This document shows, in pieces, positions 35,676 through 45,086 of a stretch of 64,000 nucleotides of DNA (positions within the stretch are counted from its first letter, which is position 1; every line of letters starts with the position of its first letter). The DNA lies in assembly GCA_951813625.1 (NCBI GenBank), contig CATOTS010000001.1:124001-188000 (forward strand). Reading direction: 5' to 3'. The DNA is from an uncultured Caldilineaceae bacterium. GTDB lineage: Bacteria; Chloroflexota; Anaerolineae; Caldilineales; Caldilineaceae. Made by a program: the position numbers and the translations under genes. The notes under the pieces are model-generated. The model ran no database searches, was not told the DNA's origin, and saw only the letters and a program-made list of their open reading frames with translations.

Positions 35676-37408
35676 ACCCAGCTGCCAGGCTGATACTCGC
35701 CGAAAACGGCGCGCAGGGCATCGCAGATTTCGCCAACAGTGACACCGCTTTCAACGGCTTCAATAAAGAGCGGCATGAGCGGGTCAGCAGCGGAGCGCGC
35801 CGCCTGTTCGATCTTGTGCAGAATGGCGCTCGCTTTTGGCTGATCGCGGTCTGAACGCAGGCTGGCGAGCGCGGCTATCTGCTGATTCTGGACGAGTTCG
35901 TCGACGTGCAAGGTCTCTTCGGGGAGGGCAGCCCCACCCTGGTAGCGGTTGACGCCGACGACGGTCTGCGCGCCGCTCTCGATGTCGCGCAGTGCGGCAT
36001 AGGCCGACTCCTGGATTTCCCTTTGGATGAAGCCGTCGGTCACGGCTTGCAGGGCGCCGCCCATCTGGTCGATGCGTTTTATGTATTCGCAGGCCTGGCT
36101 CTCGATTTCGTCGGTCAGCCGTTCGACGTAATAGCTGCCGCCAAGCGGGTCGACGACGTCGGCGACGCCGCTTTCTCCTGCGAGGACCTGTTGGGTGCGC
36201 AGGGCGATTTCGACTGCTTTTTCGGTGGGCAGGGCCAGTGCCTCGTCCTTTGAGTTCGTGTGGAGGCTCTGCGTGCCGCCGAGCACCGCGGCCAGGGCCT
36301 GGACGGTGACGCGCACGATGTTGTTGTCCGGCTGCTGGGTTGTCAGCGTGCTGCCGCCGGTCTGCGTGTGGAAGCGCAGCCGCCAACTCTTTTGGTCGGC
36401 GGCGCGGAAGCGCTCGCGCATGAGCCTGGCCCAGAGGCGGCGGGCGGCGCGGAACTTCGCCACTTCTTCGAGAAAGTTGTTGTGGGCGTTGAAGAAGAAG
36501 CTGATTTGGGAGGCGAAGCGGTCGATATCGAGCCCGGCACTGACGGCCTGCTCGACGTACTCGATTGCATTGGCGAGGGTGAAGGCGACCTCCTGGACTG
36601 CGGTGCTGCCGGCCTCGCGGATGTGGTAGCCGCTGACGGAAATTGTGTTCCACCGCGGCACTTCGCGGGCACAGTAGCGGAAGAGATCGGTCATCAGGCG
36701 CATAGAGGGCTGCGGGGGAAAGATGTAGGTGCCGCGGGCGATGTACTCCTTGAGGATGTCGTTTTGGACGGTGCCGCGCAGCTTTTCTGACGGGACGCCC
36801 TGCTCCTTGGCGACGGCGATTACCATGGCCAGCAGAATGGCGGCAGGGGCGTTGATGGTCATGCTGATGCTCACCTTTTCCAGGGGGATGCCGTGGAGAA
36901 GGGTGCGCATATCCTGCAGGCTGCTGATGGAGACGCCGACTTTGCCGACCTCGCCGAGCGCGAGCTCGTGGTCGGCGTCGTAGCCGATTTGGGTGGGTAG
37001 GTCGAAGGCGACGGAGAGCCCGGTCTGTCCCTGTTGGAGGAGATAATGGTAGCGGCGGTTGCTGGCGTCTGCGGAGCCGAAGCCGGCGTACTGGCGCATG
37101 GTCCAGAGGCGGCCGCGGTACATGTTCGGCTGCACGCCGCGGGTGAAGGGAAATTCGCCGGGGAATCCGAGCTGGCGTTGGTAGTGGTCGTCGCGTTCAC
37201 CGTATGCGGAGATGTCGGCTGGCGTATAGAGGGGCTTGACGGCGATGGACGGGGAGCTGGTGGTGAATCTTTCCTTGCGTTCGGGGAACCTTTTGAGGAC
37301 CGGCGCCAAGGTATTGTCCTGCCAGTTCTGCAAGAGGGCACTCAGTTTGCCGGATGGGGCGGTGGTTGGCGGAGTGTCCGGGTGTGGTCCGCCTGAGGAG
37401 TCAGCCAT
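35672..37408 (-). CDS. mutA: Methylmalonyl-CoA mutase, catalytic (large) subunit
   Basis: The enzyme isomerises methylmalonyl-CoA to succinyl-CoA with adenosylcobalamin. The 578 residues cover the substrate-binding TIM barrel: [58 protein letters not shown] and [19 protein letters not shown]. The protein ends where fused enzymes would continue into the B12-binding domain, so a separate small subunit must be encoded elsewhere. The first 45 residues are a Pro/Ser-rich extension. AAAAGGTG lies 8 bases before the ATG. It follows recR by 35 bases on the same strand. Confidence 0.95.
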   Translation of the reverse strand: MADSSGGPHPDTPPTTAPSGKLSALLQNWQDNTLAPVLKRFPERKERFTTSSPSIAVKPLYTPADISAYGERDDHYQRQLGFPGEFPFTRGVQPNMYRGRLWTMRQYAGFGSADASNRRYHYLLQQGQTGLSVAFDLPTQIGYDADHELALGEVGKVGVSISSLQDMRTLLHGIPLEKVSISMTINAPAAILLAMVIAVAKEQGVPSEKLRGTVQNDILKEYIARGTYIFPPQPSMRLMTDLFRYCAREVPRWNTISVSGYHIREAGSTAVQEVAFTLANAIEYVEQAVSAGLDIDRFASQISFFFNAHNNFLEEVAKFRAARRLWARLMRERFRAADQKSWRLRFHTQTGGSTLTTQQPDNNIVRVTVQALAAVLGGTQSLHTNSKDEALALPTEKAVEIALRTQQVLAGESGVADVVDPLGGSYYVERLTDEIESQACEYIKRIDQMGGALQAVTDGFIQREIQESAYAALRDIESGAQTVVGVNRYQGGAALPEETLHVDELVQNQQIAALASLRSDRDQPKASAILHKIEQAARSAADPLMPLFIEAVESGVTVGEICDALRAVFGEYQPGSWV

Positions 37409-37443
37409 CTCGATACACCTTTTCTGCGTGCGCCGCCGGTCGG

Positions 37444-38067
37444 TCAGATTTCGAGCCGCCCGGCCAGCGCGTTGCTCAGGGTCAATTCGTCGGCGTATTC
37501 GAGGTCGCCGCCGGTGGGCAAGCCGCGCGCGAGGCGGGTCACGCGCACGCCGAGTGGTTTTACAAGCCGGGCGATGTACATTGCGGTCGCCTCTCCCTCC
37601 AAATTGGGGTTTGTTGCCACGAGCAGTTCGGCGGGGAGAGCGTCATCGGGGGAACCGCTTGCGTGATTGGGGCGCAGGCGTCGGAGCAGTTCATCGAGCT
37701 TCAGGTCATCCGGGCCGATGCCTTCCACGGGTGAGATTGCGCCGTGCAGGACGTGGTAAATGCCGCGAAAGGCGCCGGTGCGCTCGATTGCCTGCACGTC
37801 GAGCGGCTCCTCGACGACACAGATAATGGATTGATCGCGCTGGTTATTCTCACAAATGGCGCAGGGATCGCGGTCGGCGATATTATGGCAAGTGGCGCAG
37901 AAAAGGGTATTTGATTTCAGTTCTTGCAGCGCGGTTGCGAGTGTTTGGGCGATTTCGTCGTCGGTGCGGAGGAGAAAGTAGGCCAGGCGGGAGGCCGATT
38001 TGGGTCCGATGCCGGGCAGGCGGCTGAAGGCGTCGATCAGATTGGAGACCGGCTGTGCGAGGGTCAT
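37444..38067 (-). CDS. recR: Recombination protein RecR
   Basis: RecR works with RecF/RecO to load RecA on gapped DNA. The 207 residues show the helix-hairpin-helix [20 protein letters not shown], the four-cysteine zinc finger [16 protein letters not shown] and the TOPRIM domain beginning [16 protein letters not shown]. The C-terminus [19 protein letters not shown] is the conserved Walker-B-like end. It lies 9 bases downstream of ybaB in the classic dnaX-ybaB-recR order. Confidence 0.97.
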   Translation of the reverse strand: MTLAQPVSNLIDAFSRLPGIGPKSASRLAYFLLRTDDEIAQTLATALQELKSNTLFCATCHNIADRDPCAICENNQRDQSIICVVEEPLDVQAIERTGAFRGIYHVLHGAISPVEGIGPDDLKLDELLRRLRPNHASGSPDDALPAELLVATNPNLEGEATAMYIARLVKPLGVRVTRLARGLPTGGDLEYADELTLSNALAGRLEI

Positions 38068-38076
38068 AGCGCCTTC

Positions 38077-38487
38077 CTACAGGCCGAGGCCGGGGATGTT
38101 CAGTCCGGCGGTGAGGCCGCCCATACGTTCTTCGGTCAGCGTTTTCACTTTTTCGGCGGCATCGTTAATGGCGGCGATGAGGAGGTCTTCGAGCATTTCG
38201 ACATCATCCGGATCGACTACTTCGGGCTTGACGCGGAGCGCGCGCACGGTCTGATGGCCATCCATATCGACTTCGATCATACCGCCGCCGGCGGTGCCGG
38301 TAACGACCTCCTCGGCCAGCTCTTCCTGGGCCCTTTCCATGTCGCCCTGCATTTTGCGCATGCGCGCGGTGAGGTCGCCTCCAAGGCCGCCGCCGGGCGA
38401 GCCGCCGGCTGGCAGGCCGCCACCACCCCCACCGCCAAATGGATTGCCACTGCCCCTGGTCCTGCGGTTCTTTCTTTTCTTGGCCAT
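38077..38487 (-). CDS. ybaB: YbaB/EbfC-family nucleoid-associated protein
   Basis: This small DNA-binding dimer of the tweezers fold has 136 residues. The N-terminal 35 residues are a basic, Gly-rich tail (KKRKNRRTRGSGNPFGGGGG) longer than in E. coli YbaB. The family core follows, with LTARMRKMQGDMERAQEELA and the beta strands around MIEVDMDGHQTVRALRVKPE. Gene position between dnaX and recR is the standard one and confirms the assignment. Confidence 0.93.
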   Translation of the reverse strand: MAKKRKNRRTRGSGNPFGGGGGGGLPAGGSPGGGLGGDLTARMRKMQGDMERAQEELAEEVVTGTAGGGMIEVDMDGHQTVRALRVKPEVVDPDDVEMLEDLLIAAINDAAEKVKTLTEERMGGLTAGLNIPGLGL

Positions 38488-38532
38488 AGAATTCGCTCCG
38501 GTTGAGATTTGTCGGGATCTTCGCAGGGCAGG

Positions 38533-40230
38533 TCAATGACTGTCGCGGCTGTCGTTGACCTTTGCGCCCAGTTCGGCGACGGCATATTCGATCAAGGGGT
38601 CCATGCCGGCGGCTTGTTCTTCTTCGAGAGCGGGCCCAGCTGCTGCGTGAAGGGTCGCTTTGTCGCCGCTCTGACAACTGATGGAGACCTTTTGGCCCAG
38701 GAATTCTCCGAGGATGCCGGCGACGGCTTCCTTGGTCTCGGCATCTGAGATAACGCCCTGGGCGAAGGTATTGTTGCCGAAGGCCAAGGCAATGGAGTCG
38801 GCGCCGATGGCGAGATCCTTTATCGAGCGCAGCGAAGCCTGCTCTTTGGGTCCGCAGCGACTGCGCACGGTGGTCAGGAATTCGTCCCAGCGCCCTCGCA
38901 GCAGCCGCAAAGCATCGACGTTCAAGGATTCGGTTGCGTCAGCGCCGGCAGTGGGCTTCGCGTCGGTCTGTGCGTCGGTCTGTGCGCCGGTCTGTGCGCC
39001 GGTCTGTGCGGGTTGTTCGGCGCCGGATGGGGCGGTGCCAGCTTGCGCGGCTTTTTTGGATGGGGGTGTCTGTGGTTGAGGCTGAGGCTGAGGCTGAGTT
39101 GGCGCTTGAATCGCTTCTTGCGGTTGGGGCTGAGGGGACTGGAGCAGCTCCACGAGGGCGAGCTCCAGCGGCAACTGGGGCTGGTATTCTCCCTTGAGCT
39201 CGGTCATGGCCTGGCTGAAGCGCTTGATGGCCCGGAGTGTCTGTGATTCAGAGATGCGTTTGGCCTGCTGCTGGAGGGTCTGCACTGTTTCAGGCGGGCG
39301 GTCGTCCAAAAGGGCGCCGCCGCCGACCATCTGCACGTGCATGAGGGCGCGCAAGTGGTCGACTATCTGTCCGGCGAATTCGTGCAGGCTGGCCCCTTGC
39401 AGGAGCAGCTGATGGATCAACTGGAGTCCGCCGGCGATATCTTCGGACGCCAGGGCGTCGACAAACTCAGTGACGGCTGCGCTGGCGGCAGTTCCCAGTA
39501 CTTGCTGCACCTGCTCGAGGCTGATGACTGCTTTTCCGTCGTCGTTTTGGCCGCCGTAGCTGGTCATCTGGTCCAGCAGGCTGACTGCGTCGCGCATGCA
39601 GCCCTGAGCGCTGCGGGCGATGGCCAGGAGGGCGGCATCATCGACATTGCAGCCCTCTTGCGCGGCGATGTGGGAGAGGTGGTCTGCGATTTCGGCCACA
39701 GGGATGCGGCGAAAATCGAAGCGCTGACAACGGCTGAGGACGGTGGCGGGGATGCGGTGCGGCTCGGTGGTCGCCAGCACGAAACGGGCGTAAGGGGGCG
39801 GTTCTTCCAGGGTCTTCAGCAGGGCGTTGAATGCGCTGGAGCTGAGCATATGCACTTCGTCGATGATGTAGACCTTGTAGCGCGCCTCGCTAGGCTGGAA
39901 TCCGACTTTCTCGCGCAGTTCGCGGATGTCGTCGACGCTGTTGTTGCTGGCCGCGTCGATTTCGATCAGGTCGAGAAGGCGGCCCTCGTTGATGGCATTA
40001 CAGTGACTGCAGCGGTTGCAAGGGCGGGCGCCCTCGTCTGTGCAGTTTAGCGCCTTGGCGAGGATGCGGGCTGTGGAGGTCTTACCGGTCCCGCGTGGTC
40101 CGGCAAAGAGGTAGGCGTGGGCGATACGTTCTTCGCGCAGAGCGTTGAGCAGGGTATTGGTCACGTGCTCCTGCCCGACAACCTCTTCGAATGTCTGGCT
40201 GCGCCACTTGCGATACAGCGCCTGTGCCAT
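38533..40230 (-). CDS. dnaX: DNA polymerase III subunit gamma/tau
   Basis: This is the clamp-loader ATPase of the replisome. The start is ATG 40228-40230 (MAQALYRKWRSQTFEEVVGQ), with AGGAGAA 8 bases upstream; the frame continues upstream to 40305. The AAA+ core has Walker A GPRGTGKTS, a four-Cys zinc module (CTDEGARPCNRCSHC), Walker B IIDEVHML and the LSRCQRFDFRRI sensor region. Domain III follows, then a Pro/Gln-rich linker with an imperfect repeat (TGAQTGAQTDAQTDAK) and a C-terminal tau-like domain ending at residue 565. A run of six A bases in the linker is not a convincing frameshift site. Confidence 0.96.
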   Translation of the reverse strand: MAQALYRKWRSQTFEEVVGQEHVTNTLLNALREERIAHAYLFAGPRGTGKTSTARILAKALNCTDEGARPCNRCSHCNAINEGRLLDLIEIDAASNNSVDDIRELREKVGFQPSEARYKVYIIDEVHMLSSSAFNALLKTLEEPPPYARFVLATTEPHRIPATVLSRCQRFDFRRIPVAEIADHLSHIAAQEGCNVDDAALLAIARSAQGCMRDAVSLLDQMTSYGGQNDDGKAVISLEQVQQVLGTAASAAVTEFVDALASEDIAGGLQLIHQLLLQGASLHEFAGQIVDHLRALMHVQMVGGGALLDDRPPETVQTLQQQAKRISESQTLRAIKRFSQAMTELKGEYQPQLPLELALVELLQSPQPQPQEAIQAPTQPQPQPQPQTPPSKKAAQAGTAPSGAEQPAQTGAQTGAQTDAQTDAKPTAGADATESLNVDALRLLRGRWDEFLTTVRSRCGPKEQASLRSIKDLAIGADSIALAFGNNTFAQGVISDAETKEAVAGILGEFLGQKVSISCQSGDKATLHAAAGPALEEEQAAGMDPLIEYAVAELGAKVNDSRDSH

Positions 40231-40362
40231 GCTTCCGTTCTCCTGGCAATGTCGGGAGTGCGACGGGGCGTTGGGCCGACCTCGAAGCCGTGCGGAGATC
40301 GCCAATTCAGTCTACCACCGGGCCAAGGCAGGGGCAAACGCAACCCTTTTTTCGGCTCGTGG

Positions 40363-40368
40363 TATACT
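40363..40368 (+). promoter_or_regulatory. Extended -10 element directly upstream of the HEAT-like gene
   Basis: TGGTATACT (40360-40368) ends 6 bases before the ATG at 40375. The expected transcription start is at or next to that ATG, and no ribosome site is present, so the mRNA is probably leaderless. No clear -35 is seen. Confidence 0.45.
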
Positions 40369-40374
40369 TTGCCA

Positions 40375-41970
40375 ATGGGCGAGAAAATCGTGAATACACT
40401 TAAGTTAAGACGTCAGATCGACGAGGCCGTGGCCGCGCTGGCGAACTGCTCTTCGGAATCGGAATTGGCGCAATCAGTGGAAGCGATTGTCCAGGAGCAT
40501 TCGCCGATTTTGGTCCTGCCGGCGTTACGCAAACACCTGAATTCTGACAGCAGCCAGATGCGTGGGGGGCTGGGACGCCTTGCCGCGCGGCTGCCCCAGG
40601 TCGAATCGGTTGCCATGCTGCGAAAGGAGGCGGGACGGCGCGATAATCCAACTCAGACCCGGCTAACCGCGGCGATGATATTGGAGAAGTTTCTGGATGT
40701 TGAGATCCCGCCGGGACTGATGGGCGATCTGAGCGATCCTCACCTTGTTGTGAAGCAGAGCCTGCAGGAGGCGCTGGAGGCCGGGCGCGACAATCGGCAA
40801 GTGTTGTTGGAATACGTGCTTCAGATGCGGCAGGAGAGCCAGGAAGTGGCTTTTCTGATCCTTGACCTGCTTGGTCAATTGGCGGAAGCGGACCAGCCGG
40901 AAATGCTGCGCCTGATTGCATACGACGAGCGAGCTGCGGTGGCCGAGGCGGCGGTCACGCGATTGGGCGCGCTGCGCGGGCCTGCGGTTGCGGGGCAGAG
41001 CGCGGCGGCGCTACAGGCTCTGAAGTACAGTTTGCGGCCGGAGATGGCGCGGTTGACTGAACGGCAACTGCGCAAGATGAGCCTTGCCGGTGTTGGATGG
41101 GAGCCGCCCGCCGCAGACGGCTGGTCGGCGTTGATCTCTCCTTGCAGTTTTCAGGGAACGCAACACCTGTGGTTTCTTCGTTATGAGGGGGAGGCGGGGG
41201 GTACGCTCCTCGGCATGCGCATCAATCGAGTGGTGGGAATTCTGGACGCGTTCGGCAACGAGGCGGTGGACCGGACGCATTTGCCACCCAAACGGTCGGT
41301 GGGTGATATTTTGTCGATTGCGCTGACCAGGGAGGAGCACAAGGTCTTTTTGAGCATTCCTTACGCTTACGCGCGCCATTCTCTGGAGAGTTGCCTGGAG
41401 AGCCAATGGCAGGCGGGTGGGCGGGGCCTGGCGGCGGAATTCACGCTCTACTGCCCGCTCATCTTTGGGCAGGGAACGGGGGCTTTGGCCGACGACATGT
41501 CGGAGCTGCTGGAGTCAGGCCCGGCGCTGTGGAGGCAGGGGGAAGGGGAACTTTCGCAGACAACGGGAACCCTTTTGGGACACCCGGCGATGGCGGGCTG
41601 GGTTCTGCCTGTAGGAGACCAGGACGGGGGGGCTGCCGCCGAGGCGCGGGAGCGGGCGGCCGATGTTGAGACGCTTCACGGCGGGCCTTCGCTTGGGGAG
41701 CTGGAGCCGGCGGTGCTGGAGAGCCTGGCGCGCTCGATAGTAAGGGACAGTGTTCCCCAGGAGTTCGGCGAGCAACTGAGACGGGCCCTGCTGGCGCAGG
41801 CCGGATGGCTGCAGATTGCAGGGCACCAGAGTTATGCGCGCCGCGCCGTATACATAGCGGAAAGTTTGCGTCACGAACCGCTGAAGAGCCATCCGCTGCT
41901 GCTGCAGATGGTTGTGCTGGGACTGCGCAACATTGGGGAGAGGGTTGGCGAGATAGGAGAGACCACGTGA
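40375..41970 (+). CDS. HEAT-like helical repeat protein, unknown function
   Basis: The start is ATG 40375 (MGEKIVNTLKLRRQIDEAVA); the frame runs upstream to 40117 inside the dnaX region and a GTG at 40390 is an alternative. The 531 residues begin with HEAT-like pairs of helices (HSPILVLPALRKHLNSDSS, MRGGLGRLAARLPQVESVA, DDRQVLL-like segments, EVAFLILDLLGQLAEADQP). The second half (about 230-420) has strands such as GWSALISPCSFQGTQHLWFL and ends in helices. No signal peptide, membrane helix or catalytic motif is visible. I do not recognise the family beyond the repeats. It is divergent from dnaX. Confidence 0.7.
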   Translation: MGEKIVNTLKLRRQIDEAVAALANCSSESELAQSVEAIVQEHSPILVLPALRKHLNSDSSQMRGGLGRLAARLPQVESVAMLRKEAGRRDNPTQTRLTAAMILEKFLDVEIPPGLMGDLSDPHLVVKQSLQEALEAGRDNRQVLLEYVLQMRQESQEVAFLILDLLGQLAEADQPEMLRLIAYDERAAVAEAAVTRLGALRGPAVAGQSAAALQALKYSLRPEMARLTERQLRKMSLAGVGWEPPAADGWSALISPCSFQGTQHLWFLRYEGEAGGTLLGMRINRVVGILDAFGNEAVDRTHLPPKRSVGDILSIALTREEHKVFLSIPYAYARHSLESCLESQWQAGGRGLAAEFTLYCPLIFGQGTGALADDMSELLESGPALWRQGEGELSQTTGTLLGHPAMAGWVLPVGDQDGGAAAEARERAADVETLHGGPSLGELEPAVLESLARSIVRDSVPQEFGEQLRRALLAQAGWLQIAGHQSYARRAVYIAESLRHEPLKSHPLLLQMVVLGLRNIGERVGEIGETT

Positions 41971-42185
41971 GGTAGCGGGCCTCGTTTGCGGGTCCGGTTG
42001 ACTGGCGCTTGCCGGGCGCGGCAATGCAGCGGCCCTGAATGTCCCTGGTCCGCGGCAACGGGCGTAGTCGACAAAGGGTCCGGGGAAGTGGTCTTAACAC
42101 AGACGTTGAACCGCGTATGGAGGGCAGGGCGGCGCGGCAGTAGAGTAGCTTCAAACGCCGAGGAAAAGAAGAAAGGAGATGGAGG

Positions 42186-43769
42186 GTGAGTGTGGTTGAA
42201 AGGGCGTACCTGGGCAGGGTGCGCGAGTTTCTTGGCGAATGTGCGTTTCGCGGTCAAGCGGACAGCAGCTGGGACCTTCATTCTGCTGCCACGCGCCGTA
42301 TAATCAGGTACTTCAACGGTGACGAGACCGTTACCAAGACACCCCAATTTGCTCGCATTTTTGCCGCCTATCACCGGGCGATTCTGCTCGAACCTGCCCG
42401 CGCGCAAGGGTTGGGCAGGGACGCCGGCCAGTCTATTTCGGACCTGCAATTGCTCGCCAAGCTGCAACAGAACGGCGCTGCTACAGGCCTGATTGATTTT
42501 AGCTGGGACCCATTGGTGGCTTTGTGGTTTGCCTGCGACGGAGGCACTAGAGATGGAAAGGTTTTTGTTTTGGACCTGGGCGACCGGCGCAATTTCCGGC
42601 GAATGCCCTTTGATCAAGGAGTAAATGGAGTCGAGGAGATATTGCTGCAACCGGATGGCGAACAGGAGCAGATCTTTTTTGAAGCGGCGGCGCAGGGAGA
42701 GGGGGCGGTGCGAGTCTTGCGTCAGCGCGGCGTTTTCGTGATTGGGCGTCCTTCTATTCCTGAAGGGGTGATAGGGACGATCGAGATCAGGGGGTCGGAC
42801 AAGGAAGAGATTCGAGAGGAGCTTGAGGCGGACTACGACATCAGCGAACGAACGCTGTTTGCCGACGTGCAGGGATTTTCAGCAGCGAACAGCGTTCAGT
42901 CGCCAATGCGGCAGATTGAAGATACCGAGTTATTCCTGCTAAAGGGCATGCAGGCGGCCAGGATCCGTAACTATGCCAGTGCCATTGCTCACTATGACAA
43001 GAGCATTGAACTCGCTCCAGAGTCGGGCGAGGCGTACTTTTTGCGAGGAAACGCCAAAGCGGGGCTTAGCGACTATACAGGAGCGAGCAGGGACTACGAT
43101 GTGGCCGTTCAATTGAGAACGCAGCGGGGTATCGATGGGGATGGGAGCGAAGCGGATGAGACCGAACTGTCGACGCGGTCGGCAATCTACTACAATCGAG
43201 GCAACGTCAGGGCGGAATTGGGAGACCTTGAGGGGGCGCTGGCAGACTATAATGAGGCGGCCCGCTGGCCTCGGCGATCAGATCTAGAGTCGGCCCAGCT
43301 TTTTTACAACAGGGGGAACGTCAACGCTCTCCTTTTGAACAGTGACGATGCCGATCATGACTTTCAGAAGGCGATAGGTCTTGGAGAGAAAAACGCTCTA
43401 TACAACAGAGGCAACCTGCTCACCAGCACAGGGCGCTTCGAAGAGGCGTTGCAATGTTATGAAGAGCAGGTCGAGAAAGGGAAGGACCAATTCGGCCTGG
43501 AGTTCAATCGAATTGCAGTCGAAGGGATATTAAGGAGGATTGGCGGCGCAAGCTATGAGGTCCATTCACCCAGGCGCGATGGCGCCAAGGGTTGGAAGGC
43601 GATCGATGTAACGGTTTACGGGGCGGTTGGCGGCACGTATAAGGATTTTTTCAACTTGTATGGGAATTCCGGGAACACGGGGAACCTTGGGGGAATAGGG
43701 ATTCCCGGCGGAGACGGATACGCAGGGAAAGAAGGGTTCGTTGTCATATTGAAGGGCGAGAAGAGTTGA
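42186..43769 (+). CDS. FRG-domain protein with TPR repeats and Gly-rich tail
   Basis: The N-terminal 130 residues form an FRG domain. It carries the name motif CAFRGQADSSWDLHSAATR and the second block LLAKLQQNGAATGLIDFSWD, continuing into PLVALWFACD. FRG domains are found in phage- and mobile-element-linked proteins of poorly known function. Residues about 240-440 hold TPR units (YASAIAHYDKSIELAPESGE, YFLRGNAKAGLSDYTGASRD, YNRGNVRAELGDLEGALADY). The C-terminal 60 residues are Gly/Asn-rich (NLYGNSGNTGNLGGIGIPGG). The start is GTG 42186 with AAGGAG upstream. GC falls to about 48-50% in the second half. Helical repeats plus FRG suggest a sensor-effector, possibly in defence (inference). Confidence 0.8.
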   Translation: MSVVERAYLGRVREFLGECAFRGQADSSWDLHSAATRRIIRYFNGDETVTKTPQFARIFAAYHRAILLEPARAQGLGRDAGQSISDLQLLAKLQQNGAATGLIDFSWDPLVALWFACDGGTRDGKVFVLDLGDRRNFRRMPFDQGVNGVEEILLQPDGEQEQIFFEAAAQGEGAVRVLRQRGVFVIGRPSIPEGVIGTIEIRGSDKEEIREELEADYDISERTLFADVQGFSAANSVQSPMRQIEDTELFLLKGMQAARIRNYASAIAHYDKSIELAPESGEAYFLRGNAKAGLSDYTGASRDYDVAVQLRTQRGIDGDGSEADETELSTRSAIYYNRGNVRAELGDLEGALADYNEAARWPRRSDLESAQLFYNRGNVNALLLNSDDADHDFQKAIGLGEKNALYNRGNLLTSTGRFEEALQCYEEQVEKGKDQFGLEFNRIAVEGILRRIGGASYEVHSPRRDGAKGWKAIDVTVYGAVGGTYKDFFNLYGNSGNTGNLGGIGIPGGDGYAGKEGFVVILKGEKS

Positions 43770-44399
43770 AGGTAACTCCCAAGCCAAGCTATTCCCCTTC
43801 TGAAGCCGAGAGCTTCGATTCCCCCAGCCTCTCAGACGTATCCGCGAAGTCACACAAAGGCCCAAGAAGGTAGACCTTGTTGGTACATGGTCCACAGTTT
43901 AACGTTTCCGGTCGCCCAGGGTAGATGTTGCAGTACATGCCAGCATAGCACGGTCGGGAATCAATTGTCCGGACTAGCGAGAAAGGGAAGAGGATTCCCG
44001 CGGTTGCGGCGCCCCCTTCCGGCGGGAGCGTGGCTAGAACAGAGAGTAACTACCAAGCCACATACAGCGTCTGTCTCGACCAGCGCTTCATCCCCGCCGC
44101 CATTCAGATTATCTGATTGCGTATTTGGTTGGCCGCCACCACGTTGGATAAGCCGGACTGCAGGAAAGACGCCGTACCGTCGGTGAGCGCTGGTTTTGGA
44201 GGGGGGCGTTGCGGGGGGGAGTCCCCCCGCACAAGGGAGGGCCGAAGGCCCGACCGTCCAAAAAGCAAGGAGAGAGTAAAGCGGAGTGAGGAGAGAGAAA
44301 ACACCTTCGCTTACCTCATGCAGGGTCACAGACTGATTGCGGCTGCGTAGTTACAACAGAGACCCATATTGATCGGTACAGGCGGCGTTCAAGGAGAAG
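43770..44399. other. Non-coding gap with repeats between FRG gene and the TPR group
   Basis: No gene is seen. The gap contains a decayed CACGAAG-type repeat (TATCCGCGAAGTCACACAAA, 43839-43858), an AGCATAGCACGGTCGG word (43942-43957) that also occurs near 28955 and 29248, and the third double-hairpin repeat at 44201-44260. Confidence 0.5.
44201..44260. repeat. GC-rich double-hairpin repeat, copy 3 of 3
   Basis: Same element as 12237-12295 and 29893-29951 with one extra G in the first stem and GAA instead of GCA in the second loop. Confidence 0.8.
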
Positions 44400-44411
44400 G
44401 TGGATTCGACA

Positions 44412-45086
44412 ATGCGAGGGGCTAAGATCCGGCGGGCACTTATTGCATCTGCGGTGGTTTTATGTACGGTGTTGACGGTTAGTATGGGGGCGGCGCCATC
44501 GATTTTGGCGCAGGCTCCGGCTGTCGAGGAAGTCGAGGGCATCGACAAGGCGGCCGAAGTTGAGATTGAGCGGCGGTTCAATGAAATGCGGCGCGAAATT
44601 CTGGACGACCGTGCCGATGCCATTGGCTGGTGGCTCTCCGGCGTCGCCTTATTGCTCACAATACTGGCAATCGGCGTCGCGGCGGGCGGTTACCTTGGCA
44701 TCAAACGGCTTCAGGCGATTGCGGCTGAAGCAGGCGAAAGTGTTGAGACGGCGCGCGGTTACGCGGAAGAGGCGCGCAAGATGGTTGACGAGATGAGACG
44801 GCATGGGGAGGATGCAGGGCAGTTACTGCGCGGCATGGGAAGCGCGGGTTCGGGCGCGGCGCAGGTAATGGCCGGTGAGGACACGACGCGAGATCCCGGC
44901 CGTGTGGGGGCGTCGGCGATTGCCGAGGCGCGCCAGCTGGCTGACGACGGGCAGATTGATGAGGCGATCGAAAGGTGGCGGCAGATTGCCAGTGTTGCGG
45001 CAGGAAGCAACGATGAGCTGGCTGCGCTGGCGCACAAATCGGTCGGCGATCTTTCGGAGCATAAGAGCCGGAGCATTGCGTCATGA
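44412..45086 (+). CDS. Exported or membrane-anchored coiled-coil protein with one TPR-like end
   Basis: The product (224 residues from ATG 44412; GTG 44400 is an alternative start, and AAGGAG at 44391 fits both poorly) begins with a signal-like segment (RRALIASAVVLCTVLTVSMG, cleavable at ILAQA). A coiled-coil stretch follows (IERRFNEMRREILDDRADA), then a clear membrane helix (WWLSGVALLLTILAIGVAAG) and a second coiled coil (AIAAEAGESVETARGYAEEA). The C-terminus has a TPR-like pair (EARQLADDGQIDEAIERWRQ). Its TGA overlaps the next ATG as ATGA, so it is translationally coupled to the TPR gene. It may anchor that TPR protein at the membrane. Confidence 0.7.
   Translation: MRGAKIRRALIASAVVLCTVLTVSMGAAPSILAQAPAVEEVEGIDKAAEVEIERRFNEMRREILDDRADAIGWWLSGVALLLTILAIGVAAGGYLGIKRLQAIAAEAGESVETARGYAEEARKMVDEMRRHGEDAGQLLRGMGSAGSGAAQVMAGEDTTRDPGRVGASAIAEARQLADDGQIDEAIERWRQIASVAAGSNDELAALAHKSVGDLSEHKSRSIAS

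Noticed and set aside
39045..39062. Programmed frameshift site in dnaX (run of six A in the coding strand)
   Set aside because: The heptamer is C-AAA-AAA in frame, not A-AAA-AAG; slippage by -1 would mispair, and no stem-loop follows closely.
40231..40305. Upstream extension of dnaX to 40305
   Set aside because: The added residues are not conserved in the family, and AGGAGAA supports the ATG at 40230.
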